64,000 bases of DNA from Leadbetterella sp964423865 (GCA_964423865.1 CAYRGN010000006.1:1-64000), one strand, 5' to 3'. Shown: positions 26,503-35,007, counted from the stretch's first letter. Numbers and translations are program-made. The notes: generated by a model from the sequence alone, not told the origin.

Positions 26503-27891
26503 TTAATTTTTTTTGTGCGAGAAAGTAAGCACAAAAGCGTTCCCTGAATTGGAGGGTACTATGGTCAGCAGGATATGATGGAGACTCAGAATCTGTTTCA
26601 CAATGGCCAAACCCACTCCATGCCCCTTTTTGCCCTTCGCGGTGGAATCTGAGCGGAAGAAGGGTTCCTGTATCTTCGCCACCTCTTCCGGCGGAATGGG
26701 CTTCCCTTCGTTAAACACAGTCACCTGAAGCTGTCCGTCTAAAGTACAAATCCTGACCTCTGCGCGTCGCTCCGGGGAGAATTTGCAGGCATTGTCGAGC
26801 AGATTCTTGAACACCACCTTCAGAGCGTCTTCATTGGCCGGGTACAGCAGCATCTCTTCCTGGTCCGGCATTTCCTCCAGCCCCAGGCGGATTTCACAAT
26901 CGGGATTCCACCGCTTAAATTCAGACACTGCCGAAAGTAGGATCTCGTCAATACGTGCCTCCTTCCGGGGCAGTTCCCTGTCGTTGGAACTTACACTGGC
27001 CAGTTCCAGGAGCGCCTGCGTAAGATGGTTCAGCTGGAGGGTATCGGATCTCAGCGACATGATCTGGCTGTAGTATTCGGGGTGATCCTTGTACTTCATT
27101 TCCAGCACTTCGATCTGGGTAAATATTTTAGTAAGGGGATTTTTCAGCTCATGCGAAATATTGGCCACAAACATACGCTGGGTATTCACGGAGGTCTCCA
27201 CCCGCTGAAGCAGCTTGTTGATGGTACGGGTAATAAAACCGATCTCATCTTCCGTATGCGGATATTCGATACGCCGCGAGAGGTTACGGGGGAAGATCTC
27301 ATCCAGTTGTCGGCTAATCTTCGAAATGGGAGAAAGAGCCCGGTCTGCCATAAACCAGCTGATATAAGCAATAAATAAGAGGGCCACAATGCTCAGGATC
27401 ATGAGGATATCCCGGAGATTCCCGAGAGCCTCCCTTTCATACACGTCTTTGGCGCTGATAATGACCCAGTAACCTTTGATTTTCAGGACGGAAATCTTGT
27501 ACTTGTCCTTAGAAATATTATTCACCGCCTTGCTGGTATCCGCTGCGTTCAGAAAACCCCGGTGAAAGCCCTCTTTGAGGATGTCGGTGGTAAACACGAA
27601 GATCTGACGCTGAGGGTCATAGATGGAAACCATTTCTTCGGTCAGCATGCGTTCATCGCTGTTCCGCACCAGGTCCTGGATAGCCCTTTGGTCCGCACTG
27701 AGCGCAATCTTCAAAGAAGCGGTAATGATGGCCCTCTCCTGTAGTCCGTTATAGAAACGGTTATTGAGGTACAGGTGACTGAACAGATATATACTGACTG
27801 AAAACAATAAAAAGATGACACTTACCAAAAGCAGAAACTGTAGGGTCAGCCGCTGGCGGATATTCAATTGAGTAAGGAATCTCTTCAACAT
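26503..27891 (-). CDS. Sensor histidine kinase, HAMP-HisKA-HATPase (RprX-like)
   Basis: This 462-residue inner-membrane kinase has a first membrane segment near residues 16-36, a periplasmic sensor of about 130 residues, and a second membrane segment near 170-190. HAMP, HisKA with FVANISHELKNPLTK (phospho-acceptor His) and HATPase_c with FKNLLDNACKF and GHGVGLAIVKQILSL follow. It starts 5 bp after its regulator gene, so the pair is one unit. It looks like the general Bacteroidota class of RprX-type kinases. The signal is not evident. Confidence 0.92.
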   Translation of the reverse strand: MLKRFLTQLNIRQRLTLQFLLLVSVIFLLFSVSIYLFSHLYLNNRFYNGLQERAIITASLKIALSADQRAIQDLVRNSDERMLTEEMVSIYDPQRQIFVFTTDILKEGFHRGFLNAADTSKAVNNISKDKYKISVLKIKGYWVIISAKDVYEREALGNLRDILMILSIVALLFIAYISWFMADRALSPISKISRQLDEIFPRNLSRRIEYPHTEDEIGFITRTINKLLQRVETSVNTQRMFVANISHELKNPLTKIFTQIEVLEMKYKDHPEYYSQIMSLRSDTLQLNHLTQALLELASVSSNDRELPRKEARIDEILLSAVSEFKRWNPDCEIRLGLEEMPDQEEMLLYPANEDALKVVFKNLLDNACKFSPERRAEVRICTLDGQLQVTVFNEGKPIPPEEVAKIQEPFFRSDSTAKGKKGHGVGLAIVKQILSLHHILLTIVPSNSGNAFVLTFSHKKN

Positions 27892-27896
27892 CGGGG

Positions 27897-28580
27897 CTAT
27901 ACTTTCATGACATATCCCATTCCGATCTGGGTGTGAATCAGCTTCACGTCGAAATCCTTATCAATTTTTTTCCGGAGAAAATTCACGTACACTTCAATCA
28001 CGTTAGTGCCGGTATCAAAGGTGATATCCCATATCTTCTCTGCCAATTCCACTTTTGAAATCACCCGGCCAATGTTATGCATAAAAAACTCCAGGAGACT
28101 GAACTCCTTGGCGGTGAGGGTAATTTCCTTGTCTCCCCGGCGTACGGCTTTGGTGTCTACATTCAGTTCAAGGTCTGCGATCCGGAGTACATTCGACTTC
28201 TGAACGATTACATTGCTCCGGCGGGTGAGCGCCCGTATCCGCGCCCTCAGCTCACTGAATTCAAAAGGTTTACTCAGATAATCGTCTGCGCCCGCATCCA
28301 GGCCGGTAATAATGTCCTGGGTGGTTCCGAGGGCTGTCAGCAGCAGGATAGGAGTATTGTTCCCGTTATCTCTAAGGGTTTTGCACAAGGAAAGCCCGTT
28401 AATTTCAGGCAATATGATATCACTGATAATCAGGGAATATTCGTTCCTTTCCGCCAGGGTCAGGCCCATTTTTCCGTCGTATGCGATATCCACCTCCGCC
28501 TTGTTTTCTTCCAGTCCTTCCTTAATAAGATTGAGTGTTTTTACTTCGTCTTCTATGAGTAAAATTTTAAGTCCTAACAT
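27897..28580 (-). CDS. OmpR-family response regulator (RprY-like)
   Basis: This 227-residue regulator has a receiver domain at 1-120 with the acidic pair ED at 10-11, phospho-acceptor Asp54 in LIISDIILP, and the conserved Lys in YLSKPFEFSEL. A winged-helix DNA-binding domain spans 130-227 (ITLTAKEFSLLEFFMHN, GTNVIEVYVNFLRKKID). It is the partner of the sensor kinase 5 bp downstream. It lies between the two halves of the pectin locus, but nothing in the sequence links it to pectin. Confidence 0.92.
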   Translation of the reverse strand: MLGLKILLIEDEVKTLNLIKEGLEENKAEVDIAYDGKMGLTLAERNEYSLIISDIILPEINGLSLCKTLRDNGNNTPILLLTALGTTQDIITGLDAGADDYLSKPFEFSELRARIRALTRRSNVIVQKSNVLRIADLELNVDTKAVRRGDKEITLTAKEFSLLEFFMHNIGRVISKVELAEKIWDITFDTGTNVIEVYVNFLRKKIDKDFDVKLIHTQIGMGYVMKV

Positions 28581-28784
28581 GCTGCTTCAGAAAGTTATTC
28601 TTCCCCGTTTATTTATAAAATTCTCCCAAATTAAGAATTATTCTTATTTGCTACCGAAAACCTTACAAAATTATTATTTTTAACGAACCTTGCAAAAGCC
28701 GCTTTCATCAAGGGCACCCCGCACGGGGTTACATATCGGTTGAACATGTTCGGTAATACTACGGGAATTGGTTTGTACAATGCG

Positions 28785-28798
28785 CGCATACGTTACCA
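28785..28798. promoter_or_regulatory. Weak LacI-operator-like site
   Basis: CGCATACGTTACCA keeps the CGTTACC half of the local operator but has TACGTT instead of the AACGTT core. It lies 3' of the CE12-GH28 gene and about 200 bp before the response regulator, an unlikely position for control of pectin genes. I record it as a marginal match. Confidence 0.25.
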
Positions 28799-28850
28799 CT
28801 ATTGAGTTCCTGACGGAACAAAACGGGAAGGAAACACCGGGGGGCGGCCA

Positions 28851-31193
28851 TTACTTTCGCTGAAATTCCCCCTTTTTTGCCCGGTTCGTAAAGATGATCT
28901 TATTGCCGGGGCCTGACACCTCCGTGCCGGTAAGCCTCACTTTCCGGCTTTTTTCTCCGTTAACTTCCAGCAAGGTTTCTTTCTCGCCTGTCCATCTCAC
29001 CTGATCCAGTAGAATATTCTTACCGTTTTGCACCTGCATGAGTGTAGAGGCCCGGGCATACAGTCCGATATTTCTCAGGCTGATATTTTCCGCTTCCACC
29101 ACTACCAGCCCCTTATCGGAAGTGAAATTGCTGTTTTCTATGGTAATATCCCGGATATTCATCTCAGGTAATCCCCGCAGCATAATGGCGGTGGCCGCAC
29201 CGTGGCAGACTACATTCCGGATATGGAAATCACGGAACTGGGGCGTACCGTCGTTCACGGGTTCGGCCTTGATTTCCGGCAGCTCATTCTTATCGCCGTC
29301 TAAAGGCACGGGATCTTTCGCCTCATAATACATATCGAAGAGAATGGCTTCGCCCGGAATGCTGTTCATGGCAATGTCAGAGATGTAGATTTTCTCTACT
29401 ACCCCGCCCCGGTCGCGTTTGGTTTTAAAACGCAAGCCGATGTCGGTACCCAGGAAACTACAGTTGTTCACAAAAATGTTTTTTACTCCGCCCGACATCT
29501 CGGAACCTATCACAAAACCGCCATGTGCATGAAATACGGTGGTATTTTTCACGATGATGTTTTCAGTAGGCACACCCCGTTTCCGGCCCTGCTCATCGCG
29601 GCCCGACTTGAGCGTAATGGCGTCGTCACCTGTATCAAATGTACACCTGTCTACCACCCCGAAGCGGCAAGATTCCAGATCCAGCGCATCATTATTCTGG
29701 CCAAACCAGGGATTTCTCACGTTTACATTCCGTAGGGTAATGTGGTTGGTCAGCAGAGGATGGAGGGTCCAGGCCGGCGAGTTCTGGAAAGTAACGCCTT
29801 CAATCAATACATGCTCACATTCGGTGATGCTGATCATATTGGGCCTCAGAAAATCACGTATCGCGATGTAGTCGTCTATGGTTTTTCCCTCCGCCCACAG
29901 GTTCGCCCATTCTTTGGCGTCTTCATTTCCGTAGCGCGACTGCTCACTGGGGTACCAGGCATCGCCGTTCTTTCCCAGAACACCCCCGCTTTCTACCAGC
30001 TTGCGCCATTGGGTAGAGGTCAGTTTATTCTTTTTTACCTGCTTCCACACTTCGCCCGAGCCGTCCATGATTCCCTCCCCGGTAATCCCGATATTCTCCT
30101 GGCCTACCGCCCAGATCGGCGCATGGCCACGGAAAGCCTTCTGGCCTTCCCAGGTGGTTTCTACCACAGGGTAATGATCCCGGTTATTGCTGAACTGGAG
30201 CAGTGCTCCACGTTCCAGGTGCAGGTTGACATTGCTTTTCAGCTTCAAAGGACCAGATAACCATACCCCGGACGGAATCAGCACCGTGCCGCCTCCCGCC
30301 GCATGGGCCTGGTCTACCGCCCGGGTAATGGCGTCCGTGTTCAGGGTCACGCCATCGGGCAGAGCCCCGTAACGTACAATATTGAAAGTGTCTTTCCGGA
30401 AGTAGGGTTCGTACACCACCGGCAGCTGGTACTCCCAGGTTTCCGGATAAACCGATTTTTTCAGGAAACTCCGCAGCGGGTGACTCTGCTTCATGAGCGC
30501 GTCAGCTACGGTGTTGGCCATGAGCGATGCTCCGTAAGGCGAAAAGTGGGTATTATCGGTGATTCCCTGGGGAAATTTCGGGAAGATCCCGCCCGGGTAA
30601 TGCATAAAAATCTTGCGGGAGTTTTTCTCGCCCTGTTCTTCCAGTATTTTCCAGCTGGCCGCGTGCATATCGATGAGTGTGAGCTGATACTTCCGGGCCA
30701 CTTCCCGCGCTACTTCCGGGTATTCCCCGTGCTGGTCTACTACCTTTCCGTGCTCATCAAACTTTCTCCGCATTACCGGTGTCAGAATCACCGGCACAGC
30801 ACCTTTGGCCTGGGTTTCCCGAATGTAACGCTCCAGGTTAGCCCGGTAGTCGGTCTGGGCGGCAGCATATCGCAGGGTATCATCGGCCTTCTGATCATTA
30901 TGACCAAACTGAATAAAGACATAATCGCCCTTTCTCAGCTGCTCATGTACGGCCTTCCAATGCCCCAGGGTCCGGAAACTCCGGGTGCTTCGTCCGTTTA
31001 CCGCGTGATTCTGAACCTCCACCGCGTCGGTAAAGAGCCGGTCAAAAACCTGCCCCCACCCGGTTTCAGGCGCATCAATGGCCTTTTTATTGGCCATGGT
31101 GGAGTCACCGATGAGGAAGATCCGTTGCTTCACTGTCTCGGCTTTAAAGCCGGCCAATGCGATGAGGGAGAGGAGTACGAGGAGTTTTTTCAT
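28851..31193 (-). CDS. Bifunctional rhamnogalacturonan acetylesterase (CE12) - GH28 polygalacturonase
   Basis: From the ATG at 31193 the product is 780 residues with signal peptide MKKLLVLLSLIALAGFKA. Residues about 22-245 form an SGNH esterase of CE12 type: FLIGDSTMA (block I Ser), FIQFGHNDQK (block III) and TDNTHFSPYGASLM (block V Asp/His). Residues about 265-780 form a GH28 beta-helix: FNIVRYGALPDGVT, QNNDALDLES, DTGDDAITLKSG with the catalytic aspartates, HGGFVIGSEMSGG and FKTKRDRGG. The two activities on one chain would deacetylate and hydrolyse pectin together. It follows kduI after a 104-bp gap filled by a GCTGAWN repeat. Confidence 0.92.
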   Translation of the reverse strand: MKKLLVLLSLIALAGFKAETVKQRIFLIGDSTMANKKAIDAPETGWGQVFDRLFTDAVEVQNHAVNGRSTRSFRTLGHWKAVHEQLRKGDYVFIQFGHNDQKADDTLRYAAAQTDYRANLERYIRETQAKGAVPVILTPVMRRKFDEHGKVVDQHGEYPEVAREVARKYQLTLIDMHAASWKILEEQGEKNSRKIFMHYPGGIFPKFPQGITDNTHFSPYGASLMANTVADALMKQSHPLRSFLKKSVYPETWEYQLPVVYEPYFRKDTFNIVRYGALPDGVTLNTDAITRAVDQAHAAGGGTVLIPSGVWLSGPLKLKSNVNLHLERGALLQFSNNRDHYPVVETTWEGQKAFRGHAPIWAVGQENIGITGEGIMDGSGEVWKQVKKNKLTSTQWRKLVESGGVLGKNGDAWYPSEQSRYGNEDAKEWANLWAEGKTIDDYIAIRDFLRPNMISITECEHVLIEGVTFQNSPAWTLHPLLTNHITLRNVNVRNPWFGQNNDALDLESCRFGVVDRCTFDTGDDAITLKSGRDEQGRKRGVPTENIIVKNTTVFHAHGGFVIGSEMSGGVKNIFVNNCSFLGTDIGLRFKTKRDRGGVVEKIYISDIAMNSIPGEAILFDMYYEAKDPVPLDGDKNELPEIKAEPVNDGTPQFRDFHIRNVVCHGAATAIMLRGLPEMNIRDITIENSNFTSDKGLVVVEAENISLRNIGLYARASTLMQVQNGKNILLDQVRWTGEKETLLEVNGEKSRKVRLTGTEVSGPGNKIIFTNRAKKGEFQRK

Positions 31194-31201
31194 AAGTAAA
31201 G

Positions 31202-31291
31202 AGCTTTCAGCCTTCAGCAATCAGCTTTCAGCCACACGGTGTACTGCTTTAATATATCAGTGATTTAGCTGAATACTGATAGCTGACAGCT
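31202..31291. repeat. Inverted-ended GCTGAWN repeat element before the CE12-GH28 gene
   Basis: The left end AGCTTTCAGCCTTCAGC is identical to the copy at 6046. The right end ACTGATAGCTGACAGCT differs from that copy by one base. Read toward the CE12-GH28 gene it consists of GGCTGAA AGCTGATT GCTGAA GGCTGAA AGCTC units ending 8 bp before the start codon. Confidence 0.7.
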
Positions 31292-31297
31292 AAGTAA

Positions 31298-32128
31298 CTA
31301 TTTCAAATCTTTCAGATCCACAAAGTCCATATCGGTATAATCTTTATTCTCACCGCCCATTCCCCAGATAAAGGAATAGCTGGCGGAACCTGCGCCCGAG
31401 TGAATGGACCAGGGCGGAGAAATAATGGCCTGGTGGTTTCTAAGCCACATGTGGCGGGTTTCATCCGGTTTCCCCATAAAGTGCATTACCCCGTGGTTTT
31501 CATTTACATCAAAATAGAGGTAGATCTCTGCCCGGCGGTCATGCACATGGGGCGGCATGGTATTCCAGATACTGCCGTTATGCAGAATGGTGAGCCCCAT
31601 AACCAGCTGGCAACTGTCTATTCCGTCGGCATGGATATACTTGTATACCGTACGATGGTTCGAGGTTTCGGGCGCGCCTATCGTCATCGGAAACGCCTGC
31701 TCTTTGGTATATAAGGTAACCGGATACTGTTTGTGCGCCGGCGCAGAAAGCAGGTAAAACAGCGCCGGGGAGGCAGGATCTTCCGATTCAAACTTCACGG
31801 TTTCCGTTCCTCTTCCTACATACAGACAGCTCAGCTTATCGAGTTCCCAGGCAGTTCCGTCGGTGGTTACTTTTCCTTTTCCTCCCACGTTAATAATGCC
31901 CAGCTCCCTTCTTTCCAGGAAATAATCGCTCTTTAGCGCATCGTAGGTGGGTAAGATAAGCGCTTTGCTCACCGGTTTCGCTCCGCCCACAATCAGGCGC
32001 TCGTAATGGGAGTATACCAGTTCTACGGCATCATCGCTAAAAACGGTTTCTACCAGGAAATTCTCTCTTAGCTCGCGGGTGTTCATTCTTTCTACTTCCC
32101 GCGGACTGCTCTCATATCGTACTTGCAT
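31298..32128 (-). CDS. kduI: 5-dehydro-4-deoxy-D-glucuronate isomerase
   Basis: This 276-residue cupin-fold isomerase converts 5-keto-4-deoxyuronate, released from unsaturated galacturonate, to 2,5-diketo-3-deoxygluconate. The zinc-binding segment is TMPPHVHDRRAEIYLYFDV (two His and Glu). The family opening VRYESSPREVERMNTRELRENF and the ending SYSFIWGMGGENKDYTDMDF are both well conserved. It lies 20 bp after kduD, which takes its product. Length is standard. Confidence 0.95.
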   Translation of the reverse strand: MQVRYESSPREVERMNTRELRENFLVETVFSDDAVELVYSHYERLIVGGAKPVSKALILPTYDALKSDYFLERRELGIINVGGKGKVTTDGTAWELDKLSCLYVGRGTETVKFESEDPASPALFYLLSAPAHKQYPVTLYTKEQAFPMTIGAPETSNHRTVYKYIHADGIDSCQLVMGLTILHNGSIWNTMPPHVHDRRAEIYLYFDVNENHGVMHFMGKPDETRHMWLRNHQAIISPPWSIHSGAGSASYSFIWGMGGENKDYTDMDFVDLKDLK

Positions 32129-32148
32129 ATCAGACTTTTATTTAATTA

Positions 32149-32910
32149 TTATCTACCCATCCATCCCCCGTCTACCGTCAGGATGGTTCCCTGTACGTAA
32201 TCGGAAGCTTTTGAACTTAAAAATACGACAGGCCCTTTAAAATCTTCAGTCTGTCCCCACCTTCCGGCCGGTATCCTGTCGAGTATAGACCGGCTTCTGT
32301 CCGGATCGTTCCGGAGCGCTTCCGTATTGTCGGTAGCGATATAGCCCGGGGCGATACCGTTCACATTCACGCCTTTGGAAGCCCACTCATTGGCAAACGC
32401 CTTCACCAGGGAGCCTATGGCGCCTTTACTGGCCGAATAGCCCGGCACGTTAATTCCGCCCTGGAAAGTGAGTAATGAAGCGGTAAAAATGATCTTGCCA
32501 CTCCCTCTTTCCACCATCCCCTTACCTATCTCGCGGGTAATCAGGAACTGGGCGTTCAGGTTAATGTTGATGACCTTGTCCCAGTATTCATCCGGATGCT
32601 CCGCGGCCGGCGCTCTCAGGATGGTTCCCGCGTTATTCACCAGGATATCGATAACAGGATGCTCTTCTTTCACCCGATTCAGGAAACGGTAAAGCGCGGC
32701 CCGGTCGTTGAAATCCGCCTGATAGGCCCAGAATTTCCGCCCCCGCTTTTCAATTTCATTCTGCACCTCCGAACCGCTGGGGGCCAGGTTGCCGGATACG
32801 CCGATAATATCCGCGCCGGCATCGGCCAGCCCTTCTGCCATCGCCTTCCCTATGCCCCGGTTACAACCGGTCACCAACGCGGTTTTTCCTGTGAGATCAA
32901 ATAAACCCAT
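32149..32910 (-). CDS. kduD: 2-deoxy-D-gluconate 3-dehydrogenase / 2,5-diketo-3-deoxygluconate reductase
   Basis: With the ATG at 32910 (MGLFDLTGKTALVTG) the enzyme is 253 residues, the normal length. The upstream in-frame extension to 32964 is not family-like. This short-chain dehydrogenase has TGCNRGIGKAMAEGL for NAD(P) binding, NNAG in ILVNNAGTILRAP, and catalytic Tyr-Lys in GYSASKGAIG. It makes KDG, which joins the galacturonate branch at kdgK. It heads the operon kduD-kduI-CE12/GH28. Its promoter overlaps an operator palindrome shared with the divergent lacI gene. Confidence 0.93.
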   Translation of the reverse strand: MGLFDLTGKTALVTGCNRGIGKAMAEGLADAGADIIGVSGNLAPSGSEVQNEIEKRGRKFWAYQADFNDRAALYRFLNRVKEEHPVIDILVNNAGTILRAPAAEHPDEYWDKVININLNAQFLITREIGKGMVERGSGKIIFTASLLTFQGGINVPGYSASKGAIGSLVKAFANEWASKGVNVNGIAPGYIATDNTEALRNDPDRSRSILDRIPAGRWGQTEDFKGPVVFLSSKASDYVQGTILTVDGGWMGR

Positions 32911-32999
32911 ATTGTATTTTTTAAAGATATGATTTTTTAAAGAATTACCTTCTCCGGGCTTCAATAAAATGTAAGAATATGGACAATAAAGGCATGAAA

Positions 33000-33037
33000 C
33001 AAACTATCCTGTCTAAAATTTTATGCAAACGTTACCG
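33000..33037 (-). promoter_or_regulatory. kduD promoter overlapping a LacI operator
   Basis: On the minus strand TTTG (33026-33029), an 18-base spacer and ATAGTTTG (33000-33007) approximate the Bacteroidota -33/-7 promoter. The TTTG lies within CGGTAACGTTTGCA (33024-33037), a match to the local operator. A repressor bound there would cover the -33 region. The same site is 114 bp before lacI, so autoregulation is possible. Confidence 0.6.
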
Positions 33038-33150
33038 AACGCCCGGTATTCCTCCTCCTTCTAAAAGAAATAAGCCGGTATTATTGCTAATCTGCGCTAT
33101 TAAACCGATATTTACTACGATGGAAAGAACAGGAGAGGCTGGAGTAGAAA

Positions 33151-34161
33151 TTGTATAAAAATCAGAAGAGCGTGAGTTCAATTACGATAAAGGATATTGC
33201 CAGGGCTTTGAACATTTCAATATCAACGGTTTCCCGTGCCTTGCGGGACAGCTACGATATAAATGCCGAGACCAAAAAGCGGATTGTGGAGTATGCGGAA
33301 AAGATGAATTATCGTCCGAACCCCATCGCGCTCAGCCTGAAAGAAAACAGGAGCCGGTCAATTGGGGTAATTGTGCCGGAGATTGCCAATACTTTCTTTT
33401 CCCAGGCCATTAACGGCATTGAGGAAATTGCGTACGAGAGAGGATACCACGTAGTGATCTTCCAAAGCCACGAGTCTTTAGAAAGGGAAATCGCGAATAT
33501 ACAACACCTTTTCGCGCGGAAAGTAGACGGGCTGCTGATTTCCCTGACCGGCTCCAGCAATGACATCCGTCACCTGGAAGAATACCGCCATAACAATTTC
33601 CCCATTGTTTATTTTGACCGCGTACCCGACACCCTGGAAGCCCACAAAGTGGTGGTAGATAATTTTGAAGGGGCATTCAAAGCCACAGAATACCTGATAG
33701 AGAAAGGAAAACGGAAAATCGCACACATTACCAGTCCGCCTACCCTCTCCATCACCCAGGAAAGAATGGGCGGTTACAAGAGCGCCCTGGAAAAGCACGG
33801 TCTGCCGGTGAGAGAAGAACTGATCAAATATTGCAGTTTCAGACCGGAAGAAGCCGAAGAGGCCATTCGCGGCCTGCTGAAAAATGAGCAGCCCGACGCA
33901 TTTTTTATTGGAAGCGACCGCCTGTCTCTGGGCTGCTACCAGGCCTACAAAAAGCTGATGGTCGATGAAATTACCCTCATCGGCTTTACCAACCTGGGCG
34001 TGGCCCATCTCCTGGAACCTCCGCTCAGCACCATCGTGCAGCCCGCCATGACCATCGGTCAGAAGGCCGCAGGAATCCTGCTCGACGAGATTGAGAACAA
34101 GCGCAAAGGGAAAGGTTTTGAGACCGTGGTGCTGGGTACAGAATTAAATATCCGGTCATAG
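33151..34161 (+). CDS. LacI-family transcriptional regulator of the pectin locus
   Basis: This 336-residue regulator has the LacI HTH at about residues 10-55 (SITIKDIARALNISISTVSR), a hinge (YRPNPIALSLKENRS), and a periplasmic-binding-protein-like effector domain beginning SIGVIVPEIANTFFSQAI. The start is TTG at 33151 (or GTG at 33172), preceded by AGGAG at 33131, one of the few Shine-Dalgarno-like sites here. LacI proteins bind palindromes with a central CpG, and the repeated CGGNAACGTTNCCG sites fit. The effector is probably a pathway intermediate such as KDG, which is inference. Confidence 0.9.
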   Translation: MYKNQKSVSSITIKDIARALNISISTVSRALRDSYDINAETKKRIVEYAEKMNYRPNPIALSLKENRSRSIGVIVPEIANTFFSQAINGIEEIAYERGYHVVIFQSHESLEREIANIQHLFARKVDGLLISLTGSSNDIRHLEEYRHNNFPIVYFDRVPDTLEAHKVVVDNFEGAFKATEYLIEKGKRKIAHITSPPTLSITQERMGGYKSALEKHGLPVREELIKYCSFRPEEAEEAIRGLLKNEQPDAFFIGSDRLSLGCYQAYKKLMVDEITLIGFTNLGVAHLLEPPLSTIVQPAMTIGQKAAGILLDEIENKRKGKGFETVVLGTELNIRS

Positions 34162-34240
34162 AATCCGGAACATATTTAAGGATATATTTGTTAAATTTAA
34201 AATATTACTGGTTTAGGATCTATTCTATAACCCTAATTAA

Positions 34241-34456
34241 ATGGACAATACAATACTCATACAAGTAACTAATCTAAAAGCCGTGCGACTGCTGCGTGAG
34301 CTGGAAGAATTGCAGATTATAAAAGTATTAAAGGAGAATCTTGCTCCCGCCAGGATAAAACTTTCTGACAAATACAAGGGAGTATTTTCCAAGGAAGATG
34401 CCGAAAGTTTTAACAAACACATTCATACTATGCGTACGGAATGGGACAATACCTAA
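34241..34456 (+). CDS. Putative antitoxin of a PIN-domain toxin pair
   Basis: This 71-residue acidic/basic helical protein (LKAVRLLRELEELQIIKVLKE) ends in a segment rich in charged residues. It overlaps the start of a PIN-domain gene by 16 bp, the usual arrangement of VapBC-type modules. I recognise no DNA-binding fold with confidence. The antitoxin role rests on size, coupling and position. Codon use is more AT-rich than in the pectin genes, suggesting a later arrival. Confidence 0.65.
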   Translation: MDNTILIQVTNLKAVRLLRELEELQIIKVLKENLAPARIKLSDKYKGVFSKEDAESFNKHIHTMRTEWDNT

Positions 34457-34830
34457 TAGACAGTAATATCATATCCGGTTATTTCTCTTCCCTCTTTGAG
34501 GAAGAATCTATGGATTTTTTGACTAAGGTCATTGACATGACCCCAAACATTTCTGTAATTACTGAAATTGAAGCTTTATCCTGGATTAATCCGAATAAAA
34601 ATAAAGAAATTATTGTCCAATCATTTATTAAAGATGCCCGTATACTACCTCTTTCACCGGAAGTAGTTACTCAATGTATAAAAATCAGAAGAGGTCGAAA
34701 AATAAAAACACCCGATGCCATTATTGCGGCCACAGCAATCACCTACAATCTGACACTTATTACCAGCGACAATGGCTTTGCTAAAATCCAGAACCTGAAA
34801 GTGATTAACCCGGAATTTGAAAAACCATGA
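34441..34830 (+). CDS. PIN-domain toxin (VapC/FitB-like ribonuclease)
   Basis: This 129-residue PIN domain has the acidic active-site set: Asp in YLIDSNIISGYF, Glu in ITEIEALSW, Asp in KTPDAIIAATAI, and Asp in LTLITSDNGFAKI. Family members cleave RNA and are neutralised by the protein encoded just upstream. The full set of acids suggests an active enzyme. The pair lies between lacI and tryptophanase and is followed by a long inverted repeat, consistent with a mobile or recently acquired patch. Confidence 0.85.
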   Translation: MGQYLIDSNIISGYFSSLFEEESMDFLTKVIDMTPNISVITEIEALSWINPNKNKEIIVQSFIKDARILPLSPEVVTQCIKIRRGRKIKTPDAIIAATAITYNLTLITSDNGFAKIQNLKVINPEFEKP

Positions 34831-34876
34831 GCTTTGAAATGTGGTTATTGTTTATACGGATAAAAGACCAGGGCGG

Positions 34877-35007
34877 CCGAAGATGTTAAAAAGCACGCAA
34901 ACTGCTGCGTTGTTTTCGGAATTCGGCCTCAGTCACATACTGTTAGTATGCTCCTTCGCCCTCATCCTCAACGCCTTGCATTTTGCGCACTTTTTGAACA
35001 TCTTCGG
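34877..35007. repeat. 131-bp imperfect inverted repeat with CATACT-GTT-AGTATG centre
   Basis: CCGAAGATGTTAAAAAG (34877-34893) pairs with CTTTTTGAACATCTTCGG (34990-35007), with one bulged base. Inside lies the compact hairpin CATACT-GTT-AGTATG (34936-34950). The flanks AACTGCTGCGTTG and CAACGCCTTGCAT are also loosely complementary, so the whole unit could fold as one long stem. It fills the gap between the PIN toxin and tryptophanase. It resembles palindromic intergenic elements I associate with other phyla, from memory only. Confidence 0.75.

Noticed and set aside
34877..35007. The inverted repeat as an integron attC site following a toxin-antitoxin cassette
   Set aside because: The arms do not start with RYYYAAC and end with GTTRRRY in the required orientation, and no integrase or cassette array is present.
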